A DNA stretch of 64,000 nucleotides from Promicromonospora sp049532985 (GTDB lineage Bacteria; Actinomycetota; Actinomycetes; Actinomycetales; Cellulomonadaceae). The stretch's first letter is position 1. Each line of letters begins with the position of its first letter. The stretch spans positions 1,612,001 through 1,676,000 of the forward strand of contig NZ_CP186693.1 in assembly GCF_049532985.1 (NCBI RefSeq), written 5' to 3'. The position numbers and the translations under genes were made by a program. This document shows, piece after piece, positions 16,335 through 25,261 of the stretch. Below the pieces are notes generated by a model that ran no database searches, was not told the DNA's origin, and saw only the letters and a program-made list of their open reading frames with translations.

Positions 16335-16931
16335 ATGAGCGAGACACCCGTACGCCGGGCCGGGCGCGGAGGACGAGAGCGGGCGCTCAGCGCGGCGAGC
16401 AGCCTGTTCGCGAGGCAGGGCATCACTGCGACCACGATGGAGGATGTCGCGGCAGCGGCCCCGGTCTCCAAGCGGACCCTGTACGCGCACTTCCCGACGA
16501 AGGAGGAGCTGGTCCTGGCGCAGCTCGACGGCCTGCTGCACTCCGGGTACACGCTGCTCGACACCCTGAGGCGTGCCGATCTCCCGCCGCGTGACCGCCT
16601 CCTGGCACTGTTCGTCGTGCCACCCAGGTCGGACGGCGCTGTTCGGGGCTGCCCGTTCATCCAGGCAGCGGCCGAGCACCCGGACCCCGCCGACCGTGTG
16701 CACGCCCTCGCGCGGGAGCAGAAGCTGGAGATGCTCACGCTGGTGACCAGCCTGCTCGACGAGCTCGGGGTCGACGAGCCGGAGTCGCTCGCCGAGCAGC
16801 TCGTCACCCTCTCCGACGGGGCGGTCAGCCGAGCGATGGTGCTCGACGAACCCGCCTACGGTCGTCACGCTCGCGCTGCGGCCGAGGTCCTGCTGGAGCA
16901 CGCACTCTCCTCGGGTGCACGGGGGGCCTGA
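16335..16931 (+). CDS. TetR-family repressor of the nitroreductase gene
   Basis: A 198-residue regulator. The N-terminal HTH reads RALSAASSLFARQGITATTM, EDVAAAAPVSKRTLYAHFPT, KEELVLAQLDG. The C-terminal half resembles TetR_C domains with GCPFIQAAAEHPDPADRVHA, a conserved Cys-Pro-Phe segment seen in repressors near quinone or nitro-compound enzymes. The ATG at 16335 follows two palindromes that fit as its operators. Control of the divergent nitroreductase is inferred from the layout. Confidence 0.92.
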   Translation: MSETPVRRAGRGGRERALSAASSLFARQGITATTMEDVAAAAPVSKRTLYAHFPTKEELVLAQLDGLLHSGYTLLDTLRRADLPPRDRLLALFVVPPRSDGAVRGCPFIQAAAEHPDPADRVHALAREQKLEMLTLVTSLLDELGVDEPESLAEQLVTLSDGAVSRAMVLDEPAYGRHARAAAEVLLEHALSSGARGA

Positions 16932-17103
16932 GCCTCCGCCAGGCCCAGCCAACCCGAGCCTGTGCACGGCCCTGAACGACCAGGCGCCGCCAGACGTCGT
17001 GCGGCGTCCGAGGCACCGACGGCGATCGCAGGATCGTCGGTGGCGACATTTCAGGCACCCGGTCGCTACAGTCCATAACGAGAGCGCTGCAGCGGAGGTG
17101 GAC

Positions 17104-17883
17104 GTGCCAGTCCGAGACGGCAACGGCTTGACGGCCATGTACGGGTTGAGCGGACGGGTCGCGCTCGTCACGGGCTCGGTGCGCGGGCTCGGGTACGAGA
17201 TCGCTCGCGGTCTGGCGCAGGCCGGAGCACGCGTCTTGATGAACGGGCGCGACCCGGCCACCCTGGACCGGGCCGTCGAGGAGCTCCGTGCGCACGCACT
17301 GGACGTCCACGCGGTCTGCTTCGATGCGACCGACCCGGCTCGGGCGGCTGCCGTCCTGGAGCAGCATTCGCCCGTAGACGTCCTGGTGAACAATGTCGGG
17401 CACCGAGACCGCCGGGGCCTGGCCGAGATCACGCCGGAGGCACTGAACCAGCTGCTCCAGGTGCACGTCGTGGCCGCCTACGCCCTCAGCCGCCAGATCG
17501 CGACCGGCCTGATCGAACGGGCAGCACCCGGCGCGATCGTCAACGTCTCGTCCGTGATCGGACAGCTCGGTCGCCGTGGCGACGTCGGCTACCCGGTGGC
17601 CAAGGCGGCGGTCGAAGGGATGACCAGGGCGCTCGCGGCCGAGCTGGGCGAGCACCGGATCAGGGTCAACGCGGTCGCCCCGGGTACCTTCGCCACGGAG
17701 ACCAACGCCCCACTGGCCCAGGACCCGAAGTGGCAGCAGTGGCTGCAGCGGCGTACGAGCCTGGGGCGCTGGGGTCGCCCGCACGAGATCGCCGGTGCGG
17801 TCGTCTTCCTCGCAGGGCCGTCCGCCGAGTTCATCACAGGCCAGACCCTCACGGTGGACGGCGGAATGACGACCACCTTCTGA
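17104..17883 (+). CDS. SDR-family oxidoreductase (gluconate 5-dehydrogenase-like)
   Basis: A 259-residue classical SDR. Cofactor motif VALVTGSVRGLGYEIARGLA; NNVG; catalytic Ser in IVNVSSVIGQLG; YPVAKAAVEGMTRALAAELG with YxxxK; closing TVDGGMTTTF. The segment GLAQAGARVLMNGRDPATLD resembles gluconate or 3-ketoacyl reductases of the FabG/IdnO group. The GTG at 17104 has GGAGG five bases upstream; an ATG at 17137 is a shorter alternative. It is monocistronic. Confidence 0.88.
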   Translation: MPVRDGNGLTAMYGLSGRVALVTGSVRGLGYEIARGLAQAGARVLMNGRDPATLDRAVEELRAHALDVHAVCFDATDPARAAAVLEQHSPVDVLVNNVGHRDRRGLAEITPEALNQLLQVHVVAAYALSRQIATGLIERAAPGAIVNVSSVIGQLGRRGDVGYPVAKAAVEGMTRALAAELGEHRIRVNAVAPGTFATETNAPLAQDPKWQQWLQRRTSLGRWGRPHEIAGAVVFLAGPSAEFITGQTLTVDGGMTTTF

Positions 17884-17986
17884 GAGGCCGGGGGCTCCGG
17901 CGACCACCGCTGTCGCGCAGCGGTAGCGTGCGCCATCGCGATCGCCCCGACCGCGGTGTCCTGACCGCGCCGCCGGCCACCGTGGC

Positions 17987-18838
17987 TCAGTGGCTCCGGC
18001 CCGGGCGCCAGTACGCGCAGAAGTCGATCCGCGCCTGGGGTACGCCGGCGCTCAGGCAGTGCGCCCGCGCCGCCAGCGTGAACGACGCCTCGCCCACGAC
18101 GTAGACGTAGGCGGCCGGGTCCACGCGGGTCGTGCGCAGTGCGTCGAGCGCCGCGGAGCCGGCAGGCCGGCCATCCTCGCGCACCAGCCAGCGGACGTCG
18201 GCGGCGGGCAGGGCTCGCCGGTCGGCCGCGTGCGGCACCTCCAGCAGGTAGGTGGCTGCGCGGCCGTCGAGGGTGTTCGCGATGCCTTCGACTCCGGGCA
18301 GGCCGGACTCGTCGGCGATCACGAGCACCGGGCCGGTGTGCGCGTCGGCGTCGAAGATGCGGCCCTGGTCGAGCAGGCCGACGCGTTCACCGGTCCGGCA
18401 CCGCTGTGCCCAGCGGGCGCCGGCGCCGTCGACCTGGCCCGCCGCGTCCCGGTGCACCACGACGTCGACGTCGAGCTGCCAGCGGCTGCCCACCCGGCGC
18501 GCCTGGCGCACGGTGTAGTTGCGGACGGCAGGGCGGGTCACCTCCGGCATCGCGAGCAGCCGCGCGTACCAGCCGTCCGCGGGGCCGAACGGCAGGTCCA
18601 GCTCCTGGCCGACGTCGGCGAAGAACAGCCGGAACCAGTGGTCGTGGCCGAAGTGCTCGAACTCGTCCTCGAAGCCGTCCCCGGTGCTGCGCAGCGTGAC
18701 CCGGCGGAAGCCGGGGGAGACGGTGCGGCTCGCGACCACCTCGAACGTGCGGACCTGCGCGGCGGCGGGCTTGAGCGGCCTCCGTACGGGCGCGAGCGCA
18801 GGCGCCGGCGTGGCCGGTGCCGTGAGCGTCATTGCCAT
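17987..18838 (-). CDS. Siderophore-interacting protein (ferric-siderophore reductase)
   Basis: A 283-residue flavin protein of the ViuB/SIP family that releases iron from imported ferric siderophores by reduction. The N-terminal FAD-binding barrel includes RTVSPGFRRVTLRSTGDGFE and the WYARLLAMPEVTRPAVRNYTV region (R-x-Y-T/S FAD motif). The C-terminal domain carries the GPVLVIADESGLPGVEGIA strand and a final YVVGEASFTLAARAHCLSAG. The stop of the upstream binding-protein gene overlaps the ATG at 18838 (ATGA), so both are co-translated under the iron box at 19889. Confidence 0.93.
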   Translation of the reverse strand: MAMTLTAPATPAPALAPVRRPLKPAAAQVRTFEVVASRTVSPGFRRVTLRSTGDGFEDEFEHFGHDHWFRLFFADVGQELDLPFGPADGWYARLLAMPEVTRPAVRNYTVRQARRVGSRWQLDVDVVVHRDAAGQVDGAGARWAQRCRTGERVGLLDQGRIFDADAHTGPVLVIADESGLPGVEGIANTLDGRAATYLLEVPHAADRRALPAADVRWLVREDGRPAGSAALDALRTTRVDPAAYVYVVGEASFTLAARAHCLSAGVPQARIDFCAYWRPGRSH

Positions 18839-19821
18839 CAGCCCAGCGCCTCCTCGATCAGAGGCGTGAGCTCCTGCAGGGCGTAGAGCTGGGCGGCGGG
18901 CGTGCCCAGCGAGTACGCGGCCGAGAGGTCGTCGCCGATGACGACGGCGCGCCCGTCGGCGACCGCCGGGATCTGCTGCCAGCCGGCGTCCTCGGTGATC
19001 TCCTTCGCGTCGATCCAGATGGGGAACGCGACGATCAGGTCGGAGTCCAGCAGGTCGAGCTGCTCCTGCGAGATCCGGACGCTCCAGCCGTTCTCCTCCA
19101 CGGGCAGGTCGGTGATGGTGGGGCTCGCCTCGAAGCCGAGCCGTTCCATGAACAGGGAGCGCCCGTCGTTGACGTAGGCGCCCCAGCCCTCGCTGGTGCG
19201 GGTCGCGGCGGTGAACGTGGTGCCGGCCCACTCGGGGTGGTCGGCGGCGGCCTGCTCGAACGCCTCGTCGACCTCGGCGAGCAGCTCCTCGCCCTGCTCC
19301 GGCACGCCCAGCGCCTGGGCGATCATCGTCACCTGCACGTCGTAGTCCGTGTGGTACGACTCGCCGCCCTCGGGGACGCCGACGGTGGGGGCGATGGAGG
19401 AGAGCCGCTCGTAGCGCTCCTCGTCACCGGAGCTGTGCGTGTCCAGGATGAGGTCGGGCTCGAGGGCCGCGACGGCCTCGTAGGACAGCTCCAGGGTGCC
19501 GAGGATCTCGGGCGCCTCGTCGTACAGGCCCGCCGACCAGGGGCCCACGCCCTCGCCGCCGAAGGCGAGCCAGTCCGACGCGCCGACGGGCTGCACACCG
19601 AGCTCGAGCGCGACCTCGGCGTCGCCCCAGCCGAGCGCGACCACGCGTTCCGGCTTCTCGTCGATCGTCACCGGCTCGAACGTGGTGTCGATCGTGACCG
19701 GATAGACCCCGCCGGCGTCCGCGGAGCCCTCCGCGGACGGGGAGCCCTCCGCGGCGGAACAGGCGGCGAGCGCGAGGACGGGGAGGGCCAGGACTGCGGT
19801 GAGCAGGCGTGGGGAACGCAT
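18838..19821 (-). CDS. Iron-siderophore ABC transporter substrate-binding lipoprotein
   Basis: A 327-residue FecB/FepB-type binding protein. The signal peptide ends in the lipobox LAAC (C21), followed by a Ser/Glu-rich linker, then EPVTIDEKPERVVALGWGDA at the start of the TroA-like fold. VAALEPDLILDT and the long central helix fit class III binding proteins for ferric siderophores. It captures the substrate for the permeases encoded divergently at 19911 and 20930 and the ATPase at 21999. Expression is expected under iron limitation because the DtxR/IdeR box lies in the shared promoter. Confidence 0.93.
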   Translation of the reverse strand: MRSPRLLTAVLALPVLALAACSAAEGSPSAEGSADAGGVYPVTIDTTFEPVTIDEKPERVVALGWGDAEVALELGVQPVGASDWLAFGGEGVGPWSAGLYDEAPEILGTLELSYEAVAALEPDLILDTHSSGDEERYERLSSIAPTVGVPEGGESYHTDYDVQVTMIAQALGVPEQGEELLAEVDEAFEQAAADHPEWAGTTFTAATRTSEGWGAYVNDGRSLFMERLGFEASPTITDLPVEENGWSVRISQEQLDLLDSDLIVAFPIWIDAKEITEDAGWQQIPAVADGRAVVIGDDLSAAYSLGTPAAQLYALQELTPLIEEALG

Positions 19822-19888
19822 CGGGGCGGAGCTCTCTTCCGTGGAACGGTACGTGCGGGACGGACGCGGTGCCGGAGCGGCGTCGCAA

Positions 19889-19907
19889 TTAGGTTAGCCT
19901 AACCTCC
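19889..19907. promoter_or_regulatory. DtxR/IdeR iron box
   Basis: TTAGGTTAGCCTAACCTCC matches the 19-bp actinobacterial iron-box consensus (TTAGGTTAGSCTAACCTAA) at all but the last two positions. It sits between the divergent binding-protein and permease operons, 4 bp before the permease ATG, so one Fe2+-bound repressor dimer pair can silence both. Based on the known consensus. Confidence 0.9.
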
Positions 19908-19910
19908 GTT

Positions 19911-20933
19911 ATGTCCCACTCGCCGGTTCACCACCCCGTCGCGGCCCGCCACCTCGCACTCGGTGCTGGTGCGGTCGCGCTCCTCGTCGTGATCGTCGCC
20001 AGCCTCGCCGTCGGCAGCAGGCCCGTCCCGCCCGACGTCGTCGTCGCCGCCCTGCTCGGCCAGGACGTCCCCGCGGGGGACTGGCACGCGGTGGTCGAGC
20101 TGCGTGTGCCGCGCACCGTCATCGGCTGCGCGGTCGGGATCGCGCTGGGCGTCGCGGGCGCACTCGTCCAGGCGGTCACCCGCAACCCGCTCGCCGACCC
20201 GGGGATCCTCGGCGTCACCGCCGGGTCGTCGTTCTTCGTCGCCCTCGGCGTGGTGCTGCTCGGCCTCGGCAGTCCCGAGCAGTACGTCTGGCTCGCGCTG
20301 GCCGGCGCGCTCGTCGCGACGGTCGCGGTCGCCCTGGTCGGCGGCTCCGGCGGTGCCCGCGTCGACCCCGTGCGGCTCACCCTCGCCGGCGTGGCGCTCA
20401 CCGCAGTGCTGGCCGGCATCGTCTCCGGCCTGCGCATAGCGGCCCCGCGCACCTTCAACACGCTCCTGACCTGGGAGACCGGGTCCCTGGTGGACCGCGG
20501 CTGGCAGGTCGCCGGACCGGTGCTGCCGTTCCTCGCGATCGGTCTGGTCACGGCCCTGCTGCTGGGCGGGTCGCTGAACGCCCTCGCTCTCGGCGACGAT
20601 GTCGCCACGGCGCTGGGCTCCACCGTCTGGCTCACCCGCGTGGGCGCCGTTCTGGCGGTGACCCTCCTGGCCGGCGGCGCGACGGCCATCGTCGGACCCG
20701 TCTCGTTCGTCGGACTGATGGTGCCGCACGTTGCCCGCTGGGTCGCCGGGCCCGACCAGCGCTGGATCATCGCGCTCACCGTGCTGTTCGCGCCCGTGCT
20801 GCTGCTGACCGCCGACGTCCTCGCCCGCGTCGTGCTCTGGCCGGGGGAGATGCCGGTGGGCATCGTCACCGCGTTCGTCGGGGCCCCGGTGCTCATCGCC
20901 CTGGTCCGCCGGCAGAAGGCGTTCGCGCTGTGA
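19911..20933 (+). CDS. FecCD-family siderophore permease (subunit 1)
   Basis: A 340-residue permease with about ten membrane helices. Family motifs include the RVPRTVIGCAVGIALGVAGA region, VTRNPLADPGILGVTAGSSF and the C-terminal VGPVSFVGLMVPHVARWVAG. It forms the heterodimeric channel with the next gene, whose GTG overlaps this stop. FepD-like by order. The ATG lies 4 bp after the iron box, leaving almost no 5' leader; a later start is possible if transcription begins downstream of the box. Confidence 0.92.
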   Translation: MSHSPVHHPVAARHLALGAGAVALLVVIVASLAVGSRPVPPDVVVAALLGQDVPAGDWHAVVELRVPRTVIGCAVGIALGVAGALVQAVTRNPLADPGILGVTAGSSFFVALGVVLLGLGSPEQYVWLALAGALVATVAVALVGGSGGARVDPVRLTLAGVALTAVLAGIVSGLRIAAPRTFNTLLTWETGSLVDRGWQVAGPVLPFLAIGLVTALLLGGSLNALALGDDVATALGSTVWLTRVGAVLAVTLLAGGATAIVGPVSFVGLMVPHVARWVAGPDQRWIIALTVLFAPVLLLTADVLARVVLWPGEMPVGIVTAFVGAPVLIALVRRQKAFAL

Positions 20934-21949
20934 GCGCCGTCCGGCTGACTCGTGCCGCCGGGCCGCGTCCGGCCCGGCTCGGCCCGACGGCCATCGCCCT
21001 GCTGCTCGCGGCCGCGACCCTCGTGCTGGCCGTCGTGGCGCTCATGCTCGGCGACTACCCGCTCACCGTGCCCCAGGTGCTCACCGCCCTGACCGGGACC
21101 AGCGGCTTCGAGTCCACGATGGTGCTCGAGTGGCGGCTGCCGCGCGTCACCGCGGCGGTCCTGTTCGGCGCGGCGCTCGCGATCTCCGGCGCACTGTTCC
21201 AGACACTGACCCGCAACCCGCTCGGCTCGCCCGACCTGATCGGGTTCGCCACCGGCTCCTACACCGGGGTCGTCGTCGTCACCGTGGTGCTCGGCACCAG
21301 CGTGGTGACGACGACGGCCGGCGCGCTCCTGGGCGGCCTCGGCACCGCGATCCTGGTCTACCTGCTGGCCTACCGGCGCGGCGTCCAGGGCTTCCGGCTC
21401 ATCGTCGTGGGCATCGGCGTCACCGCCATGCTGCACGCCCTGAACACCTGGCTCCTCCTGCGCGCCCAGGAGGAGGTCGCCATGGGCGCCGCGATCTGGG
21501 GCACCGGGTCGCTCAGCCTCACCTCGTGGTCCGACGTCGTCCCCGCCGTCGGGGTCCTGCTGATCACCGCGCCGCTCGTGGTCTGGGCGAGCCGGCCGCT
21601 GCGGCAGCTCGAGCTGGGCGACGACGCGGCCGCCGCGCACGGCGTGCGGGTGGAGCCGACGCGGCTGGCGATCATCGGGCTCGGCATCTTGCTCACCGCG
21701 CTGGTCACCGCCGCGACCGGGCCCATCGCGTTCATCGCGCTCGCCGCGCCGCAGGTCGCCCGGCGGCTCCGGACCGGCGCCGGCATCCCGCTGGTGCACT
21801 CCGCTCTGACCGGCGCCTTCCTGCTGCTCGGCGCCGACCTGCTGGCGCAGTACGTCCCGGCCCAGCCCGTGCCGGTCGGCGTCGTCACCGTCGTGCTCGG
21901 CGGCCTCTACCTGCTCGGCGTCCTGGTCCGGGAGGCGAGGCGTGCATGA
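20930..21949 (+). CDS. FecCD-family siderophore permease (subunit 2)
   Basis: A 339-residue FepG-like permease with about ten helices. LEWRLPRVTAAVLFGAALAI opens the family domain, LTRNPLGSPDLIGFATGSYT is the conserved loop, and ATGPIAFIALAAPQVARRLR is the late motif contacting the ATPase. The GTG at 20930 overlaps the stop of subunit 1 (GTGA), showing translational coupling. Partner of the 19911 permease and the 21999 ATPase. Confidence 0.92.
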   Translation: MSAVRLTRAAGPRPARLGPTAIALLLAAATLVLAVVALMLGDYPLTVPQVLTALTGTSGFESTMVLEWRLPRVTAAVLFGAALAISGALFQTLTRNPLGSPDLIGFATGSYTGVVVVTVVLGTSVVTTTAGALLGGLGTAILVYLLAYRRGVQGFRLIVVGIGVTAMLHALNTWLLLRAQEEVAMGAAIWGTGSLSLTSWSDVVPAVGVLLITAPLVVWASRPLRQLELGDDAAAAHGVRVEPTRLAIIGLGILLTALVTAATGPIAFIALAAPQVARRLRTGAGIPLVHSALTGAFLLLGADLLAQYVPAQPVPVGVVTVVLGGLYLLGVLVREARRA

Positions 21950-21998
21950 CCACCCCGGACCCCGCCCGACGCCGCACCCGAACCACCCGGAGGAACCG

Positions 21999-22793
21999 AT
22001 GGAACGATCCCGGCTGCGCGCCGACGACGTGACGCTCGCCTACGACGGCCGTGTCGTCTCCCACGGCCTCGACCTGGCCGTACCCGACGGGTCGTTCACC
22101 GTGATCGTCGGCCCGAACGCCTGCGGCAAGTCCACGTTGCTGCGCGGACTCGCCCGCCTGCTGCGCCCTACCGCGGGGCAGGTGGTCCTCGACGGACGCT
22201 CCGTCGCCGAGCTGCGCACCAAGGAGGTGGCACGCCAGGTCGGGCTCCTGCCGCAGACCGCCGTCGCACCCGACGGCATCACGGTCGCCGACCTCGTCGC
22301 GCGAGGCCGCTACCCCCACCAGGACCTGTTCCACCGCGACGCCGCCACCGACCGTGCCGCGGTCGCCGCGGCGCTCGCGGCGACCGGCACCGAGGAGCTC
22401 GCCCAGAGGCTCGTCGACGAGCTCTCCGGCGGCCAGCGCCAGCGGGTCTGGGTGGCCATGGCGCTCGCCCAGCAGACGCCGCTGCTCCTGCTCGACGAGC
22501 CCACCACCTACCTCGACATCGCCCACCAGATCGAGCTGCTCGACCTGTTCGCGCGGCTCAACGACGAGGGTTCCACCTTGGTGGCGGTGCTGCACGACCT
22601 CAACCACGCGGCCCGCTACGCGACCCACCTGGTGGTGATGAAGGACGGCGCCGTGGTCGCCTCCGGCGCTCCGCAGGAGATCGTCACGGCCGACCTCGTC
22701 GAGCATGTGTTCGGCCTGCCCGCCGTGGTGATCGACGACCCGCTCACGGGCCGCCCGCTCGTGGTGCCGCACAGCGCCGCGACACGCCGCTGA
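21999..22793 (+). CDS. Siderophore ABC transporter ATP-binding protein
   Basis: A 264-residue FepC-like ATPase. Walker A is VGPNACGKSTLLRG, the signature is ELSGGQRQRVWVAMAL, Walker B LLLLDEPTTYLDIAHQ (the TTYLDI version typical of FecE/FepC), and the switch histidine lies in VAVLHDLNHAARY. The ATG at 21999 follows GGAGGA by six bases; an upstream ATG at 21942 overlaps the permease gene but adds only a proline/histidine-rich leader. It powers ferric-siderophore import through the two permeases. Confidence 0.93.
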   Translation: MERSRLRADDVTLAYDGRVVSHGLDLAVPDGSFTVIVGPNACGKSTLLRGLARLLRPTAGQVVLDGRSVAELRTKEVARQVGLLPQTAVAPDGITVADLVARGRYPHQDLFHRDAATDRAAVAAALAATGTEELAQRLVDELSGGQRQRVWVAMALAQQTPLLLLDEPTTYLDIAHQIELLDLFARLNDEGSTLVAVLHDLNHAARYATHLVVMKDGAVVASGAPQEIVTADLVEHVFGLPAVVIDDPLTGRPLVVPHSAATRR

Positions 22794-23046
22794 CGAGGGC
22801 GAACGCGTGCCCGCCGCGGATGGAACGGGCACCGGTCGTGCCGGCCGACGCACGGGCCGTCGCAGCACGGAGGCGACCGCGCTCGCCGCGACCGCGCCGA
22901 GCGAGATGAGCCGGCCGCCGACCGAACCTGATGGCCGAGTCCACCGGTGGGGCGGCCCTGGCGCAGACTGCCACGATGAGGAGTGCGAGAGGGCGATCAG
23001 GACGGCGATCGGCGTCCGGGCGTCGACCGCCACGTATCGTGTCTGC

Positions 23047-23628
23047 GTGCCTGATCCTCTCGACGTGGTCCTGTGGCCAGTCCGCACCGAACGGCTTCGT
23101 ATCCGGCGGGTGACATCGAACGATGCGGAGGCCTTGTGGCGGCATCGGCGGCTACCCGAGGTCACGCAGTGGATCTCCAACAACCCGAAGGACCTGGACA
23201 CGTTCCGCGCCGAGCTGGTGCGGCCCGAACGCCTCGCGGTCCTGCTGGTCATCGAGCTCGTGACGGCCGAGGGCGCCACGGTCCTCGGTGACATGATGGT
23301 GCGCGTCGAGGACGGGTCGGCGCAGCGCGAGACCGTCGAGGCCGCCCGCAGCTCGCAGGCGGAGCTCGGATGGACGCTGAACCCTGTCTACGGTGGTCGC
23401 GGCTACGCGACGGAGGCCGTCCGGGCGATCGTCGGCGTCTGCTTCGGCGCTCTCGGACTGCGGCGGGTGCATGCGCGGTGCTTTGCCGAGAACGAGCCGT
23501 CGTGGCGGCTCATGGAGCGCATCGGGATGCGGCGCGAGGAGCACAGCCGCAAGGCGAAGCTGCACCGCTCAGGCGTGTGGATGGACGTCCTGCGGTTCGG
23601 GCTGCTCGCCGAGGAATGGCCGGCCTGA
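23047..23628 (+). CDS. GNAT-family N-acetyltransferase (RimJ/RimL type)
   Basis: A 193-residue acetyltransferase. The opening WPVRTERLRIRRVTSNDAEA is the RimJ-like beginning. ELGWTLNPVYGGRGYATEAV carries the acetyl-CoA loop, and LGLRRVHARCFAENEPSWRL with MERIGMRREEHSRK the late beta-strand/helix. Acceptor may be a ribosomal protein N-terminus or a small amine. The GTG at 23047 was chosen because the family similarity begins there; upstream in-frame codons to 22807 look noncoding. Confidence 0.87.
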   Translation: MPDPLDVVLWPVRTERLRIRRVTSNDAEALWRHRRLPEVTQWISNNPKDLDTFRAELVRPERLAVLLVIELVTAEGATVLGDMMVRVEDGSAQRETVEAARSSQAELGWTLNPVYGGRGYATEAVRAIVGVCFGALGLRRVHARCFAENEPSWRLMERIGMRREEHSRKAKLHRSGVWMDVLRFGLLAEEWPA

Positions 23629-23754
23629 CCCGCGGTGAACCGCCCCGCTCACCGTAGGCGGCGGTCGGGTGAGGTGGCGCGCCGGTGATCCTCGACGGCG
23701 CCGGTCCATGCGGCAGTCCCACCCTTCTCGCGGTAGCACCGGGCGACGAGAGAG

Positions 23755-24894
23755 TCAGGGACTCGCCCGGTGGGTGCCGCAGCTGGCGCGGAGCGCCACG
23801 GTGACGGGGAGGCTCCTGGTCACCGTGCGGCGGGCGGGCTCCGCGATCCGAGCGGTGAGGACCTCCACCGCCGCACGCCCGAGCTCGGCCATCGGCTGCT
23901 CCACGGTGGTCAGCGGCGGCGCGGACGTTCGGGTGGCCTCGATGCCGTCGAAGCCGGTGACCACCACGTCGTCCGGGACGCGGATGCCGTACGCCGCGAA
24001 GACGTCGAGGAGCCCGAGCGCCGTGTTGTCGTTGCAGCACACCAGCGCGCCAGGCAGTGCCACGCCGTGGCTCCGCCCTGCGACGAGTGCCTCTCCTATC
24101 TCCCGCCCGCGCCCCCGGCCCAAGTCACCCCGCAGCTGCGGAGCCTCGGGCGCTTGGAGACCGGCCCGCAGCAGAGCGCGGCGGAATCCGCGGAAGCGTT
24201 CGTCGTCGTCGGGTGTGCCGGCCCACGCGCCCACGTACTCGAACGTCGTGATCCCGTGGTCCGCCACGAGATGGTCGACAAGGCGCTCCACGCCCTCCGC
24301 ATTGCTCACGGTCACGCGGTCGTGGGCGCTCGCCGGGCTCAGCCCGGTAAGAAGCACGACCGGCACGCGGCGGGCGACGTGGTCGAGCAGGTCCTCCGGG
24401 AGCGTCCCGCTGACGACGACCATGCCGTCGACCCGGCCGGCCATGTTGAGCACCCGCGCCTCGAGGTCGGGGGTCCGGGTCATCGCGACCGTGATCGCGA
24501 GCCCCGCGTCCCAGGCCGCGAACTCGGCGCCACGCACCACCTCGCCGAAGTACATGCCGCCCCAGGAGACGAGGGAGTCCGGCTCCGCGTCGACCACCAT
24601 GGTCACCGCCTCGCCACCCGGAGCGCCGCGCGCCGGGCCGGACGACCGGCGGTCCGCCAGGTCGGCGTCGGCCTCGACGACGGGCAGGCACAGACCGACC
24701 ATCCCCGTGTGCCGCGATGCGAGTCCGCGTGCAGACGCCGACGGGACATAGCCGAGCTCGTCGATCGCCTGCTTGATCGCCGCACGCGCTCCTGCGCTGA
24801 CGAAGCCGCTGCGGCTGATGAAGCGCGACACCGTCGTGGATGACACGCCAGCCAGGTCGGCGACGTCTCGCAGGGTCGGGGCATGTCCTCTCAT
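23755..24894 (-). CDS. LacI-family transcriptional regulator
   Basis: A 379-residue repressor. HTH and hinge: TLRDVADLAGVSSTTVSRFI, then the hinge helix YVPSASARGLASRHTGMVGL. The periplasmic-binding-protein-like effector domain follows with DGMVVVSGTLPEDLLDHVA, ALVCCNDNTALGLLDVF (inducer-contacting N/D) and VVVTGFDGIEATRTSAPPLT. The ATG at 24894 has GAGGAGGAG upstream. No sugar gene is adjacent, so the target is uncertain. The effector domain carries an unusual arginine/proline-rich insertion near residues 80-95. Confidence 0.92.
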   Translation of the reverse strand: MRGHAPTLRDVADLAGVSSTTVSRFISRSGFVSAGARAAIKQAIDELGYVPSASARGLASRHTGMVGLCLPVVEADADLADRRSSGPARGAPGGEAVTMVVDAEPDSLVSWGGMYFGEVVRGAEFAAWDAGLAITVAMTRTPDLEARVLNMAGRVDGMVVVSGTLPEDLLDHVARRVPVVLLTGLSPASAHDRVTVSNAEGVERLVDHLVADHGITTFEYVGAWAGTPDDDERFRGFRRALLRAGLQAPEAPQLRGDLGRGRGREIGEALVAGRSHGVALPGALVCCNDNTALGLLDVFAAYGIRVPDDVVVTGFDGIEATRTSAPPLTTVEQPMAELGRAAVEVLTARIAEPARRTVTRSLPVTVALRASCGTHRASP

Positions 24895-25261
24895 TGCTCC
24901 TCCTCCGCTCGGTCAGCTGGTGCGATCCCATCATGGAACCGCTGCCATCCTCGGCCCTGGTCACGACGGGGCGAACCAAGATGAGCGACCCCCGAGAGCG
25001 CGGGGTCTTCGTCAACGGCAAGCACTCATCGAACACCCCGCGGACGGGCTGGGTCCGCACCTGAATCTGGACGAGCTGGCCGTCCCGGAAACCCACCGCC
25101 GGGGGCACTTACAAAAAAGTCGGTACTTGTCCACGGGAAGTGACGGCATGTTCACTCGATTCCGGCGCAGGCGAACAGACCGAGCCGTCAAATTCTCTGC
25201 CGTGGCATCTGAGCGCCGGCGTGGGGGATGCAGACCACACGCATACACGAGAGGCACATTT
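24895..25261. other. Intergenic region with scrap-like frame and HxlR-type promoter
   Basis: A stretch near 25020-25115 translates as HPADGLGPHLNLDELAVPET, which looks protein-like but has no start and no partner sequence. I could not name a family; it may be a gene remnant. The rest holds the LacI ribosome-binding site and the promoter of the LLM gene, with the repeat at 25107. Confidence 0.4.
25107..25124. promoter_or_regulatory. Possible HxlR operator upstream of LLM gene
   Basis: ACTTAC-AAAAAA-GTCGGT resembles the ACTTAC-N-GTAAGT dyads bound by HxlR-family regulators, with a degenerate right arm. It lies 138 bp before the LLM start; an HxlR gene follows that gene. Confidence 0.4.
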
